A DNA stretch of 64,000 nucleotides, from the NCBI GenBank assembly GCA_036250195.1, contig JAVHZZ010000003.1, positions 342,531,875-342,595,874 of the forward strand. The letters are read 5' to 3'. Both the position numbers and the translations under genes were made by a program. The notes beneath the pieces are model-generated. The model ran no database searches and was not told the origin of the DNA. It saw nothing but the letters and a program-made list of their open reading frames with translations. Each line of letters begins with the position of its first letter. The first letter of the stretch is position 1. Positions 1-11,966 of the stretch are shown in pieces. The DNA is from Mixophyes australis (Eukaryota > Chordata > Amphibia > Anura > Limnodynastidae).

Positions 1-94
1 GATAAAATAAGAGGAGGGGTTTCTTAAGTACTACACACTGCAGTCACTGTGGGATTTTCTCTATATTGCAATATTTTGTGTTCCTAGGAAATAT

Positions 95-595
95 TTATTA
101 TCCCACTCTCCTTCTCTCAATACATTTTGCACCCTCTTTCTCCCTGGTAATTTATTTCACACTCACCGTCTCCTTGGTAAGTCATATACCAACTCACCGT
201 CTCCCTGGTAAGTCATATACCAACTCACCGTCTCCCTGGTAAGTCATATACCAACTCACCGTCTTCCTGGTAAGTCATATGCCAACTCACCTTCTCCCTG
301 GTAAGTCATATGCCAACTCACCGTCTCCCTGGTAAGTCATATGCCAACTCACCGTCTCCCTGGTAAGTCATATGCCAACTCACTGTCTCCCTAGTAATCC
401 ATTTCTCACCCTCATTCTCCCTGGTAATTCATTTCTCACTTTCATTCTCCCTGGTAATTAATTTCCCACCCTCCATCTCCCTGGTAATTCATTTGCCACC
501 CTCTCGCCTCCTGGTCATTAATTTCCCACTCTCCTTCTCCCTAGTACTTGAGTTCACACTTTCCTTCTCCCTGGTTCATCAGTTCTCACCCTCCA
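95..595. repeat. 30-31 bp minisatellite
   Basis: Tandem repeat with a core such as CTCACCGTCTCCCTGGTAAG. The central part (about 158-381) has roughly seven near-identical 31-bp units that differ mainly by ATACC versus ATGCC. The outer units are more diverged and 29-30 bp long. The gradient from diverged edges to a homogeneous centre is typical of minisatellite expansion by unequal exchange. No coding meaning is apparent. Confidence 0.9.
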
Positions 596-700
596 TCCAG
601 AGCCGGATTTAGACCTCCTGGTGCCCTAGGCAAGTTATTGGTTTGGGCCCCCCACACGCCCCCCACAGCCCCCCCACAGGATGGTTAAAAAGTATTCAAA
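596..700. repeat. MITE left end (AGAGCCGGATTTAG type)
   Basis: The sequence starting AGAGCCGGATTTAGACCTCC, followed by CTGGTGCCCTAGGCAAG and a C-rich stretch, resembles the terminal part of a widespread miniature DNA element family. A related terminus with GGGCTGGCGC and a gcaccttaagtgcc stretch occurs near 52136. No matching right end was found, so this is a truncated copy. Confidence 0.4.
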
Positions 701-1143
701 TATAGATTGCACATAAGAAAATATATTAGCATACCTGATTATGGCATCTATTAACCTGTGTTCTAATCTACTACTGGGCACGCTGTGCGAGGAGGGGTCA
801 CAGCTGGAATCAAGCGCACAATCCCCTCTGGTGACCACAGGTTAAGATTTCGGTGTAAAAAAAAAAAAAAGGCAAAAAAAACAAAAGCTTTTAAATAAAA
901 CGGTATGAAGTCACTTCACTGTCCAGACAACCTAAACATTATGGACTTGTGATCCTTTGGTTCAACAATTTTAGTTTTGCACTATTGCAACTAGATTTAC
1001 AGTTGAGTATAGCTAATTATGAGAAACACTCTAACTGTACACTTTACAGCCTAGCTCTGTGCACATTTGCAAAAGCCACCAGTCTATCATACATAGCAAA
1101 CCAAATACCTGGCAAACCCAAAAAAAATTAAAGTAGATGCAAT

Positions 1144-1146
<3 letters not shown>

Positions 1147-1208
<62 letters not shown>
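1147..1208. repeat. (TA)n microsatellite
   Basis: About 31 uninterrupted AT dinucleotides. The flanks (1209-1560) are AT-rich and carry irregular copies of a 'tacactgtgc..tgtatataatac' motif at about 1380, 1450 and 1535. Short open frames across the tract are artefacts of the dinucleotide. Confidence 0.95.
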
Positions 1209-1213
<5 letters not shown>

Positions 1214-1570
1214 CATATATTTATACATTGAACTTCTCATACAATGTTTTGTGTACATAATACAGTGTTAATGAATAGTGCTATAGCTCTGGATAGATAT
1301 ATACAAATTGATCCTCGCACATTGTGAATAATAATAAATAATACTATATATTGATTATATATAATATTATTTATTAATGCTGTATTATATACACTGTGCC
1401 CTGTAGTATGAGAAGCTCATTGTGTATATATATATATATACTGTCAGTAGTATATACACTAATCTCCTCATACAGTGCACAGTGTATATAATACTATAGA
1501 TAGATATCATTATTTATTAATATTGTACTATACACACTGTGCGCTGTATATAATAGACTGCTGGGACTGA

Positions 1571-1722
1571 TTTAAAGTTAGGAGTAAATACAGTTAGAAG
1601 GAACAATTTTGCAAAAACTTGCCAAAACCATGTTGAACTGCATGGGGGTAAAGCAAAATGTGTGGACAGATTTCCAAAACATGTTTTGTCCAGGTGCAAA
1701 TTTGCGGGATGTGCTCCTAACT
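1571..1722. repeat. Small inverted-repeat element (putative MITE)
   Basis: Begins GTTAGGAGTAAATACAG and ends GTGCTCCTAAC, giving imperfect inverted termini (TTAGGAG / CTCCTAA). The interior resembles the GGGCCTGA element family (AAACCATGTT, TTTTGTCCAGGTGCAAA). Probably a diverged relative of the elements at 5823 and 21546. No clear target duplication was seen. Confidence 0.45.
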
Positions 1723-1724
1723 CT

Positions 1725-1811
1725 AACTCCTGCAGTGTACATAGTACAGTATTAACTCCCACAGTGTACATAGTACAGTATTAACTCCCACAGTGTACAT
1801 AGTACAGTATC
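1725..1811. repeat. 29-bp tandem triplicate
   Basis: Three tandem units of 29 bp, each starting AACTCC and containing CAGTGTACATAGTACAGTAT. They differ from each other at only two or three positions, which implies recent local amplification. Confidence 0.9.
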
Positions 1812-2512
1812 AATACTTCTATAAAGGGCTCACTGTGTATGTTTCCCATAAACCTTACATCAACCTTAGAATTCTAAACATTTGCATGCAAATAAACACA
1901 CGGAGACCTGTATAAGTTATTAAAAAAAATTGCCAGAACTTTTATTATGATTTTAACTTTAACTAGACCTATGGTGGCGGAGAAAGGGCACTGCGAAACA
2001 ACTCTCAAGCTGATAACACTATCACGAGTGAACTGGTGCAAACCGCCGTATGTCCACAACCACGGGTAACAAATCCCATCATAACTTTGCGCTGAGTTGG
2101 CGTCAGAGTGACTGCCCCTTTAAAACTCACGCTGCCCTCCCTCACCGAGCCAGACAGGGACCCTCCGCACCGAAGGGCCAAAAAGGGAGTTACTGGTGCC
2201 TCAAAGGGGGGCAGTGACCTACGACAACTACCTGTGCACCCACAAATCAGCCACTGAATGCAGTGCCTTCGTACCGCAACATAAACCCAGAAATACTCAA
2301 CAACAAGGAGTGGGTGGGTGGGATCTCGTGCTGTGGAATGAGGCAGAACAGGAAGTACAGCCTACTATATAAATCAAGGTCCCTCCCACTGGAGCACACA
2401 ATGGTCGGGCCAAACCTATGTTAACCCCTTCAGGTAAGTGTTCAGCTTACTACAAACCCTGTCGCCCTTTAAGTGCATTCGTCCTATTCAGCCTCACTTG
2501 TCATAAATAGAT
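1812..2512. other. Unrecognised segment with GC-rich block
   Basis: No gene recognised. About 1960-2450 is clearly more GC-rich than its neighbours and contains a TATA-like TACTATATAAATC at about 2362, followed by GTCCCTCCCACTGG. It may be a fragment of an old repeat. No open frame long enough to interpret was seen. Confidence 0.3.
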
Positions 2513-2513
2513 A

Positions 2514-2805
2514 TCATCATTTATTTATATAGCGCCACCAATTCTGCAGTGCTGTACACATCAGTTCCTGTCCCATTGGAGCTTGCAGTCTAAATTCCCA
2601 ACACACATACAGACAGACACAGATTGGGGTTAATTTTGTCATCAGCCAATTAACCTACTAGTTGATTTTTGGAATATGGGAGGAAACCGGAGCCCCTGCA
2701 TACTCGGGAACAAACAAACTCCACACAGGTAAGGCCCAGGTCAGGAATTGAACTCATAATCCCAGCACTGTGAGGCAGAAAAGCTAACCACTGAGCCACA
2801 CAGAT
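2514..2805 (-). mobile_element. tRNA-derived SINE, copy 1
   Basis: In reverse orientation it carries the family head (CACTGAGCCAC is the complement of the A-box-like GTGGCTCAGTG), a B-box-like region, the conserved GGTTTCCTCCCA body and the tail (T)ATATAGCGCCACCAATTC followed by ATCATCATT. The tail lies at the left end, so the element points to the minus strand. Diverged but close to full length. Confidence 0.85.
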
Positions 2806-4578
2806 GTAAGATCTCACCTTTCCTGTGTTATGATGAGTGGGAGCTGGTCTGAAGTCTCCGGGCCTGTGAAAATGTAGCCACTGCAAACCAGGAATCTCCC
2901 TGATTATTCCCATGGTCTGTTATTACTATAATTACACATTTACAAGAACTCCCAGGTATAATTGCTGCTTCAGTTCCATCAAGGTATGGAGCGGGTGGAT
3001 AAATTTCACTAGTGCCAGTTCTAATACAGTATTAGCAAACTGATACATAATTCTCTTGTCGTTTACTATTTCGGTTTATCCATCCCACCCACTAAACCCT
3101 AAAAAAACATAATTTCACAGTTTTGAATTAGGTTTATTCATTTCCTACCTCCCTCCACCATCCTATGCCGCCGTACCCCTGTGTGCCGTGCCGCATATGT
3201 TTTATTCGAAGACCTTTTCTCCTACAGCCAATAATCCTTTCATATATTATCCTTCCAAACCTAAGCAATACTACTGTGCATGTAATCTATATTATTAACA
3301 CCGTTGTACCATTCTTAAAACTTTCCTTCTATGTCCTTCAATACAACAACTATACAAGACAGGATAAGATTACAGCTACGGCTATAATCACTACGGCCCT
3401 CCGTTGGATCTCACATAAACCCATCCACTGCCTCCTCACTCAGGTCCAATCAGCCACTGCTTGTCTTTGTAGTGTGTAGACTACCTAGGCTTTCAATAGA
3501 AACGCCTAACTTTCTTTAGAATAATGACTTCTCTATGGATCCTAAATGTGAGCTACAATACAACATGTTCTTATACAACTTTATCTAAACTCTGGAAAGT
3601 ACAATCCAAAAGCAGTATGTTGTAATATTAGTTGGACAATTCTCGGTGATACTGTTAGAGCTAGTTTTACTTCTTGATTGAAATTAGTTGTTTTTTTTTC
3701 TTCCATTTTTGCTTTTATTATCCAAGCTGCATTAAAAGAGATACGTAATAGAGTATTCTCAATGTGCTGAAATCAGCATCCACCTGCTAATTGAAAAGCA
3801 GAACACCTGAAGGAATATATGAATGTTAAGTAACATTTAGAAAATTCAACACATTCGTTGGAATTTTTGTGAGTCAGAATGTTTAAAAATTCACATCTGA
3901 TGAACAGTTAAAACGGGACATGATTATAGTTTAAATCAGTCTAAAATATTCTATATTATAAAAAAACATATCTTCAGCACCGTGATCATTTTTTAACATA
4001 TATTTTTGTATTTTGGAATTTTAAAGAAAAAACTATTACAAAAATATTAAAATATATCAGTGTCACAATTGGTGTGATCCAGAGATTGCAAAAGTGTGTT
4101 GGGTTCACCAGATTCTGCTGCAATAATCCAGTTCCCCCCATTATTTTTCAATGGTATTGGGCAGAGTTAAGTACAAACCATACAAGTGAAGCTCTCTCTG
4201 TATGGTGCCTGATACAAATGACATAGAGACATATACAACACACATATTGATAGAACTTACTGTAATCATAAAACAAGAACTAATTATGTAACAAACAAGG
4301 ACTAATTATGTAATTAAACAATGACTAATGAAGACTAGTGTAACTTTTCTGAAAACTAAAATAAAATACAATTACTTCTCGGAGAGCTTTAAGCCAGGCT
4401 GGTGCCTCATGCAAACATTAGCTAAGGCTCCATTGCCTCTCCTCCCTTCCCTTATTGACGATACTTTTATGTGGCATATATAAAAATCCATTCAGCTAAC
4501 TTTCAAGGACTGATGTACTCTGCAATTCATAGTTAATGGGAATAGGAGAGTAGGAAGAACATTCACTTATGGCCAAGT
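2806..4578. other. No recognised feature
   Basis: AT-rich DNA without convincing coding sequence. A 104-codon open frame at 3165-3479 shows no domain or codon signal. Simple runs of T and A occur near 3690 and 3960. No repeat of the families seen elsewhere was identified. Confidence 0.3.
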
Positions 4579-4917
4579 GTGGGCAGCACGGTGGCTCAGT
4601 GGGCACAATTACCTCACAGCACTGGAGTCATGAGTTTGATTCCCGACCATGGCATTATCTGTGTGGAGTTTATATGTTCTCCATGGGTTTCCTTCGGGTG
4701 CTCCAGTTTCCTCCCACACTCCAAAAAACATACTATTAGGTTAATTGGCTGTTATTAAATTGCCCTTAGTCTCTCTCTCTCTCTCTCTTTGTGTGTGTAT
4801 GTTAGGGGATTTAAATTGTAAGTTCCAATGGGGCAGGGACTGATGTGAATGAGTTCTCTGTGCAGCGCTGCAGAATTAGTGGCGCTATATAAATAAATAG
4901 ATAATAATAATAATAAA
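4579..4917 (+). mobile_element. tRNA-derived SINE, copy 2
   Basis: Full-length copy. The head GGCAGCACGGTGGCTCAGTG contains a pol III A-box match (TGGCTCAGTGG), and GAGTTTGATTCCCG matches a B box. A conserved body (CGGGTGCTCCAGTTTCCTCC) follows, then (CT)n, then GACTGATGTGAATGAG. The tail GCGCTGCAGAATTAGTGGCG, TATATAAATAAAT and an (ATA)n microsatellite end the copy. The A and B boxes support a tRNA-derived pol III promoter. Confidence 0.9.
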
Positions 4918-5690
4918 AGGAGTATCTGTCATAGTGCCTCCTAGCATTGAGTATCCGTGGTCTTTGCAACAATGGCACAAATAATTCGGTTTGGATGAAG
5001 TTGAGATATCTGCTGAGTGTTTGTTCCGGGTTCTGAAATAAAACTGTCTGATTTGAATTTGTGCTAAAACCATGACGTGCCCCTAAGCTAATGTACTCCT
5101 TCCAGATAGCACAACCTGGACAATACATTTCATTTATTTTGCAGTAACAATTGGTCCTATGTATTAAATTATTAACAGGCTTGTAAAATACATTATCCTT
5201 GTAAACCAACACTATAAAATGAAAAAACAGACATAGATGTGAACAATATGGCTGCAAATAGAGAGTCAGAAAAAAAATGGCTAGATGTAAATTATAATAT
5301 AAATTATATATAGAATATTTCAAGAAATTGAAGGTATTTTAGATCTTATTTTTAAGATGAATCACAACTGAAATTCTGTAAATATATTTACTGTTTGTGG
5401 AGAAGTAAATTCTTAAGTTGACCATGTGATATTGAAAAAGCATCTTGTATAAATATATTTGCATGGAAATATTAACCCAATGACCTGGCCTGGAAAGGGT
5501 AATGGTACATTTCCATTAGGTTAATCCAAATATTTCCTCTACATTTTGCCTGTAAAAGAATTTAAGGTGCATCAAATGCCTCAATATTCTCTTTACTACT
5601 TTTACAAAAAAAAGAATAGTCAACATCATTTTCATTGTTTCCTGCATTGTTATATAACACCAAATGCAAAGTTCATAGTAGGAGAAATAA

Positions 5691-6202
5691 TCTTCTCCCT
5701 GTGTTTGTGTGGGTTTCCTCTCGTTTCCTCCCACAGTCCAAATACATGTTGGTAGGTTAATTGGCTTCTGTGTAAATGGACCCTAGTGTGTGTGTGTGTG
5801 ATTGTTTGTGGTAAAGAACTTAGGGCCTGAATCATTAAGGAAAGTAAAGCATAAAAAAAGAAGTAACTTTGCACCTGGACAAAACCATTTTGCATTGGAG
5901 GGGGGAGGGTAAAACTAAAATCTGACAGATTTATAGTTGGGGCAAGGCATGTCCTAGATAAACTTTAAATTTCAGTGTAAAAATAAAGCTATCAAGTATT
6001 TGCAAAATAATAAACTATTTTGCACCCCTTGCATTGTAACATGGTTTGTCCCAGAGAACATTTACTAATTTTTTTTGCCTTACTTTCCTTAATAACTCAG
6101 GCCCTTAGACTGTAAGTTCCAATGGGGCAGGAGTTGATGCAAATGATTAAATAAGCGCTGCGTAATGGGGTATAGCTATATAAATAAAGGATAATAATAA
6201 TG
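5691..6202 (+). mobile_element. SINE copy 3, 5' truncated and split by a MITE
   Basis: The body (TCTCCCTGTGTTTGTGTGGG to GTAAAGAACTTA, 5691-5822) is interrupted by another element at 5823-6104. It resumes exactly at TTAGACTGTAAG (6105) and ends with GCTATATAAATAAAGG and (ATA)n at 6202. The promoter half is missing. Removing the insert and one TTA restores the family sequence. Confidence 0.85.
5823..6104. mobile_element. GGGCCTGA MITE inserted in a SINE (3-bp TTA duplication)
   Basis: The ends are GGGCCTGAATCATTAAGG and CCTTAATAACTCAGGCCC, an imperfect terminal inverted repeat of about 20 bp. It is flanked by TTA on both sides (5820-5822 and 6105-6107). TTA target duplications with G-rich termini are typical of PIF/Harbinger-type DNA transposons. 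It has no coding capacity, so it is non-autonomous. Related copies lie at 15231, 21546, 26667 and, longer, 52774. Confidence 0.8.
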
Positions 6203-6537
6203 TTGTTGCTAATTGATGTAGTGGTCAATCATAGCAACCAATCAGCAACTGTTATTACATAGTACAAAGTTGTGCAAACTAATGAAAGTCAGTGTTTGAT
6301 ACATCATTGGGGGTTATTACACCTGTGTTAGTAAATACAGTCATTACTTCCAGAAAAGCAGACATCAGTTCTTCTTGCCCGTGCCTCTATAGCATTTTTC
6401 ATACACTGAATACGACTATTACCTAGGAGGTCACACACTTTTAACCAAATATGAAGAACAAAGAACTAAAGACTGGATTTACTGGCAGATCCTGTATACA
6501 TCATAGAAGTTATGACCTAAAAGTTTAAAGAATAATC

Positions 6538-6787
6538 CATACTTGCCAACTTATGAAATCCTCTGCTCCGTGAGATCCTGGAGCAGAGGTCATGTAACAG
6601 GAGGTAGGAGGGGGCATGGTGATGTCTTTGCGTCACCACAGCCCCTCCCCCACCATACAATGCCTACATTCACTGCATTGAATAATGAGGGGTGGGGCTT
6701 AATGACGCAATTAAGACCAGCCCCCTGCTATTCCTTGTCGTGAAATTCGAGAGCCTTCCGGAAATTCCAGGAGAATAGGCAAGTATG
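6538..6787. mobile_element. CATACTTGCC hAT-type MITE with perfect 8-bp duplication
   Basis: The termini CATACTTGCC and GGCAAGTATG are exact inverted repeats. The element is flanked by GAATAATC at 6530-6537 and 6788-6795. An 8-bp target duplication is the hallmark of hAT transposition. The 250-bp interior is GC-rich with CCCGCC-like and TTAATGACGCAATTAAG stretches and codes for nothing. This copy defines the family's ends. Confidence 0.92.
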
Positions 6788-6795
6788 GAATAATC

Positions 6796-7488
6796 TGAGC
6801 TCACATAAATGGCAAGTAGTATTTAGAGGTTATTCACTTATTTATTTATTTTTTATCATTTCAATTTTGAAATATCAGATAATATAGATGTGAAGCATAT
6901 TATTTTATTCATAAGCAAAACTAATGAAGGTTTTGCTTAATTGTAATCATGATTTTTATATCCTTTAAAGACAAACTTAAATGTTACTAAACCTTATGAT
7001 GTCTATAATAAATGTATAATAAAGATATTTATTAAATTAAAAAATAAATCGGGATTTATAGGCTGTACAGCTACTATATTTTATTGATCCAAAGCATCAC
7101 ACATCTGTACTTTAAATGTTTTTTTATATGTTTGTTAATGCTTTTATTTAATTTTAAAAGAGTAGGAAAGTATGTGATACTCTATGCGTGACTCACATAG
7201 CATTCTTACTTCATCCACTACCCCACATCAGAACAATATCCAGTATACAAGAATGTATCAATCATGACTTTGAAATGACCTTCAAGCCTCCAGCTCATTA
7301 GTCTGTGATGCACCACAAAGTTTATTCACAGCTTCATGTAAAGCCACTAATCAGTATCCGTACATACACAGCAATGGAATGGCAATTAGTTGTTTATTTA
7401 AAAATGGTAAATTTACACTAAAAATGCACAATTTGTTTATTAGCAGTTTCTCAATTATGCCTATGGCTGTTGCCTACGTTCGCCTACA
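6796..7488. other. No recognised feature
   Basis: AT-rich sequence with poly-A/T runs. No repeat family or gene was recognised. Confidence 0.3.
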
Positions 7489-7768
7489 CTTTTATCTTAT
7501 TAACCACATTTCATTCCCGCCTACAATACTTCTCTTATGCTGCTCCCCACTTATGGAATTCCCTAACACACCCAATCAGGCTCTCCTACAGCCTTCAAAT
7601 CTTTAAACGCTTCCTGAAAACCCATCTTTTTATTAGAGCTTACCCTAATCCCACCTATACTATGTATTTATGTATGTTTGGTTTCCCCTACAGTACGGAG
7701 CTGTGGAGCACTGGGGCACATTGAAAATTCATGATGATAATAATATTAATAATAATAATAATAATAAT
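7489..7768 (+). mobile_element. LINE 3' fragment (L2/CR1 type)
   Basis: A broken frame reads AAPHLWNSLTHPI and then FKRFLKTHLF. This matches the end of L2/CR1-group reverse-transcriptase proteins (consensus like APxLWNSLPxxI...FKxxLKTHLF). A short 3' region and an (AAT)n microsatellite tail at 7742-7768 follow. 5' truncated and frameshifted, as expected for a dead LINE copy. Confidence 0.65.
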
Positions 7769-8703
7769 CTTGTCTGTTGCTACATACAAAGTTTATTCTT
7801 TTCCAGTACTGCCCTAGTACTTAAAGCTGGGAAAAAGAGAACACTGAAAGTCCATTGACATTAAGCTTGGTTATATAGTAATAATTCAATTGCTCCAAGC
7901 TGAAGAAATCACCAAACAGAAGAGTATATCTCTTATGCTGTGTCACCGCCCAGGGGTAAAGGAATGTTATAGATGTCTCTTATTCTGTTTCTTTAAAGAA
8001 ATAACCCACAATGCTATTTTATTTACCCTTGGGTATAAATCAATGTTGAATATTTTAGTGTTGTGAGTGAAGAGGTGAAAATGTGCCTCTTTGTACATTG
8101 GCATGAGTAGTTTAACATAACACACACACACATGACACTGGAATATATCTCCTGTAAGTAATATCTGATATTACTGATGATAGTTTCACTTCCGTCCTCA
8201 TCAGGAAACGTGTATATTATAAGGATTATTATAAGAAATAACCATCTACTGTACAATACTACGAGTATTAAATTCCACCTTGAATTTCCATTACCTGTAT
8301 AAAAGGATGTGGTCCTTGAACACTTCTAATATCCTTATAATTTATACTAGGGGATACATTAATTATCCTGTATAATATCATTTTACCTCCAAATATTCAA
8401 GTTTAAAACAAAGATAAAAGCAATAAATTATCTGAATCATCAGCCTGATTCAGAATTACAGCAGATTATTGTAATTAAAAGCTGTGAACAGACAAACGTG
8501 TTGAAGAACACTTCATTCAGCTCTTATTAATCTCATTCCATTCTATAAGTCATAGTTCATTCCTATTTCTTTGTTTTAGTTAAAGAACTCATACTTATTC
8601 CACTTGTCTTACCGGTACATAACCATGTTGTTGAACTTCATATATTTAGCTGATGGAGGACATTTCATAGGACACTGCTTGTTTGCTATTTTATGCTTAG
8701 ACT
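7769..8703. other. No recognised feature
   Basis: AT-rich, no gene. Short (CA)n at 8119-8131. Nothing else identified. Confidence 0.3.
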
Positions 8704-8711
8704 AATAAAAT

Positions 8712-8881
8712 CAGGGGCTAGCTTGGCTGGGGGCAGGGGGAATCGGCCCCCCAGGCTGGTCCCATAGTGGGCTACCTTACGCTGGGTCACTGGGCTACCT
8801 TCATTCGTTTTCTTTAAAATGTTTCTACTAGGCTGCTGAGCCGAATCTTGCCCCGGGCTAAAATGTACCAGCCAGACCTTG
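8712..8881. mobile_element. CAGGGGCTGG hAT-type MITE, copy 1
   Basis: Starts CAGGGGCTAGCTTGGCTGG and ends CCAGCCAGACCTTG. It is flanked by AATAAAAT (8704-8711) and AATATAAT (8882-8889), 7 of 8 matching, which supports hAT-type insertion. The interior has GGTCCCATAGTGGGCTACCTT and CTGCTGAGCCG, shared with copies at 20129 and, inverted, 59652. Confidence 0.8.
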
Positions 8882-8889
8882 AATATAAT

Positions 8890-10860
8890 ACAGATAGACA
8901 GTAAGAAGATTTAATTCTTAAAAAATCTGCACAAGGAGAATCCCTCGCAGCCAGACACCTTGTGCGGATTTATTTGAAATATCCCTCATTTTTAGTCGAA
9001 AGCAAAAAGGAGTGGATTTTTACTGTATAAAGTGTATTAAAATGCGCAGCTGCGAAGTTCCTCAGACCACTGCGGCCAATTGAATCCCCCCCGTAAAATT
9101 GAAAAACGTAAATCTCACTGAAATATTTATTGCTCCTTTTTCAACCCTTGAAATTAATGGTCCTTCAGCCTGATGTAAGACACAGTAGAACATAATTTTT
9201 CATGCAAATAAATATTTAATACAGGTATCACCTCTAGAAGAAAATCAGCTTGCTAAATTTTCTCACATTTTGATATTTGTTTTGCCAAGAAAAATTAAAG
9301 TAGCATTGAAAATGTTCAACTTCCACACAAATAAGGCTTTTTTTCCCACACAATTATTATGTCTGAGAATAAGCCTAGTGACCAATTGATCCATTTGAAA
9401 CTTACCTTTTTATACAGTTATCAAAAAATGAATAAGTAAGTAGTATATTAATTGATTGTACATATTATGTTTAACATGTATTAGTCACTCCTGTTTTGAT
9501 TTGCAGAATGTAGTATTGGCCATAAGTCCTATTTTTGTGAAAGCAATTCACAAACCTCTTATTCGTTATTTATATACTATCCCTTTCAAAATCCAAGGTA
9601 GTTTACACTTTTTAATGGATCAGGGGGATATAGGGGATTCTTTAGGTAATGTATTGAAATTAATTGTTTTTCATTAATGTCAATTGTCTAGGAAAAAACA
9701 ATTTTTTTTATTAAAATTTTTTACGACTAATTATTCCCATGGTCATTGTTACATACTTAGTGTGATCCCTGATAATTACCCAGAAATGTTTGTCTAATTC
9801 ATCTGAATATAGGTATACCAAATAAGCACACTTTTAGTCAACCTCTTAGTGAGTTATAGAGCCAGAAACATGGGATATTTTTGTCTTTTTTACATTTTTA
9901 CCAAGAGAAACCTCTTTATTGATTACTAATAAATTCAATGTAAATTTGATTTATTACTAACTACAAGTATGGATCTAATAGATAAGCCTTGCATGGGACA
10001 AAGTAGCTTCAGGATAGCGGCACAATAGTGGAAAGTAAAACATTTTTCCTTTATTTAAAAGGTTTAAATAATAGTTTTAAAAATTGATTTTCATACCTCT
10101 CTGAATATATATATCCAAATAAGTACGGTAGTACATATGATTTCACCCTGGCACCAACTTTTCATGTGATTTTGTATTTTTTAATTGTTATTTTTTATTT
10201 ATTTTTTTTAAAAGGTGGGGAACGTATACTTTTTGGGAAATTAGACAACCTGCTGCAACAACTTCTAACCCAAGCCTGGAGTATAGGATAGTTTCCAGGA
10301 TTTGGAGCAGTAGAGAAAATGTTTTCACAGTTTTCATTTATTTGCTAAATTAAAGTTGGACAAATAATATCAAAAGGGGGCTATTATTTACCATAATGTT
10401 ATTTATTGTCTGCTGATCCAAAATGATCAAAGGGCAATAATTAAACAGGGGTACTCTCATTTGAAAAAAGGGACTTTTTCCTTACAAACAATGGTGACCC
10501 CAATTTTCTCTGAGCCATAGATAGGGAGAGTGAGGCACTTAAAGAGCCTCATCTGATTCCCGGCATTCACAATCCTCCCTGCCCACTGGGCAGTGATTAG
10601 TCGGTTTTGTTGTAATCCTTAACTTCTAGGCTAGTGGAAGTTTTGGGCTGAATGTAGAAGGGGATTCCTACTCGCCCTTAGCAACCAAGGGATTAAGGAT
10701 TTAAAAATGAGTTTGAAATCTAAATTTGTTATAAAAATTAGGAATAAAATGTGGAATCACATTGTGTTAAAACACCTTGTCCTGTATAGAGCCCTAGACT
10801 AAGCATCACACTTTTTAAGGGAGTGACATAACTCTTTAAACATACTTGTGACATATTGAT
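8890..10860. other. No recognised gene; AT-rich
   Basis: Around 9050-9100 the text CCAATTGAATCCCCCCCGTAA looks like one end of a small DNA element, without a convincing partner. The rest (9110-10860) is AT-rich unique-looking sequence without coding signal. Confidence 0.3.
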
Positions 10861-10864
10861 AAAT

Positions 10865-11400
10865 CTCTTCTGCCTGTCAACCAGCAAAATGAAACAAACT
10901 GGTATTCATTTCCTAGCAGCTGTTAATAGTATTGTCAGATACAGACTAGCATTTTAGATAAGTGCTGGTAAGAGCTGTACCACAGCAGAATACAAATGTG
11001 CTCCTTATTAAATTCTCCACCATGCTCGTGCTTGCAGTCCTATCAACGGGAGGTTCTAAGCTCTGTGCATTCAGACTCATCCAGCTGCAACTGATTCCAG
11101 TTTCATTTGCTATCCGTGCATTCTCTTTTCATGCTACATGCATAATGCTTTCCTGACGATATGTGCTTTTTTTCTAGCACGTTTCCTCTTTAATGCAAAA
11201 TTGCAGTTTCTCATTTGATAAGACTTCAGCAAAGTATAACATTTCCTTGTCATCATAACTAGCTTTGACAAATGGCCCTGAAGGATCAGGTAGAATTTCC
11301 CAGTGTTCTACTGCGGCTTGCACTAATCAGCCTGTATCCAGGCAACTGAATCCCGTAGTTACCTGTTTCTCCAAGTCTCTGTAGTTAACCTTGGTGAACC
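10865..11400. promoter_or_regulatory. Candidate conserved non-coding block A
   Basis: Low-repeat sequence of balanced composition, lacking the simple tracts around it. It includes a block (11252-11330) with the core AAATGGCCCTGAAGGATCAG that recurs in diverged form at 12475. It has no convincing reading frame. The regulatory call is an inference from composition and the internal duplication only. Conservation cannot be tested here. Confidence 0.25.
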
Positions 11401-11736
11401 AGCATAGTTATATGACATGTATATAAAAAAGCAGCGCATGTCAATGTTTCAACACATACAGTAATTTTAAAACGGTGTCCTTTTATCTCACCTTACAGTC
11501 AACACAAATCTTAAATTTAATGCTTAAAAAACCCCAGCTCTTAGAGCTGAATGCAGCTGTGCGAGATATTATTATTCCTGTTTTAAAGAAGGCTCCCCAT
11601 TTTTAAATCTCCCGATTTATATATATTTATTCATGATTCATTTATTGCTCTACTGCATCACTGGTGGATTTCTTGGTTTAAACCCTGGACCCATAGCATC
11701 AGAAAGGCTAAGTTTGAACACCAAGCTTACACTGGA

Positions 11737-11893
11737 CAGTGGCGGAACTACCATTGTTGCACAAGGTGCTGTGCATCGGGGCCCATGAAGATAATGGGGC
11801 CCGCTGCATGGCAGATGCAGAGGGTCGGGGGCCCCGGTTCGCTTCACCCCGCTTCCTTGCACCAGGGCCTACAGCCTGCTAGTTCCGCCACTG
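11737..11893. mobile_element. CAGTGGCGGAACTA hAT-type MITE
   Basis: Exact 14-bp terminal inverted repeats CAGTGGCGGAACTA and TAGTTCCGCCACTG enclose 157 bp of GC-rich non-coding sequence (GGGGCCC motifs). CAGTGGCG termini are common in hAT elements. The flanks ACACTGGA and CACTGGGG share CACTGG, a shifted and imperfect duplication. Confidence 0.85.
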
Positions 11894-11966
11894 CACTGGG
11901 GTGCTTACTGCTTTCACTGCTAGCGCTTTTTCTGCTATTGCTTCAGTCCACTGGATCATTCCCTGG

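Noticed and set aside
158..381. CRISPR-like regular repeat
   Set aside because: The units are directly contiguous without spacers, and the setting is eukaryotic.
4579..4660. Possible tRNA gene (A and B boxes)
   Set aside because: The boxes belong to the head of a repeated SINE. The sequence does not fold as a complete tRNA and is followed by the SINE body.
4811..5323. 170-codon minus-strand frame
   Set aside because: Its C-terminal part is the antisense of a SINE tail and the rest has no recognisable domain or codon pattern.
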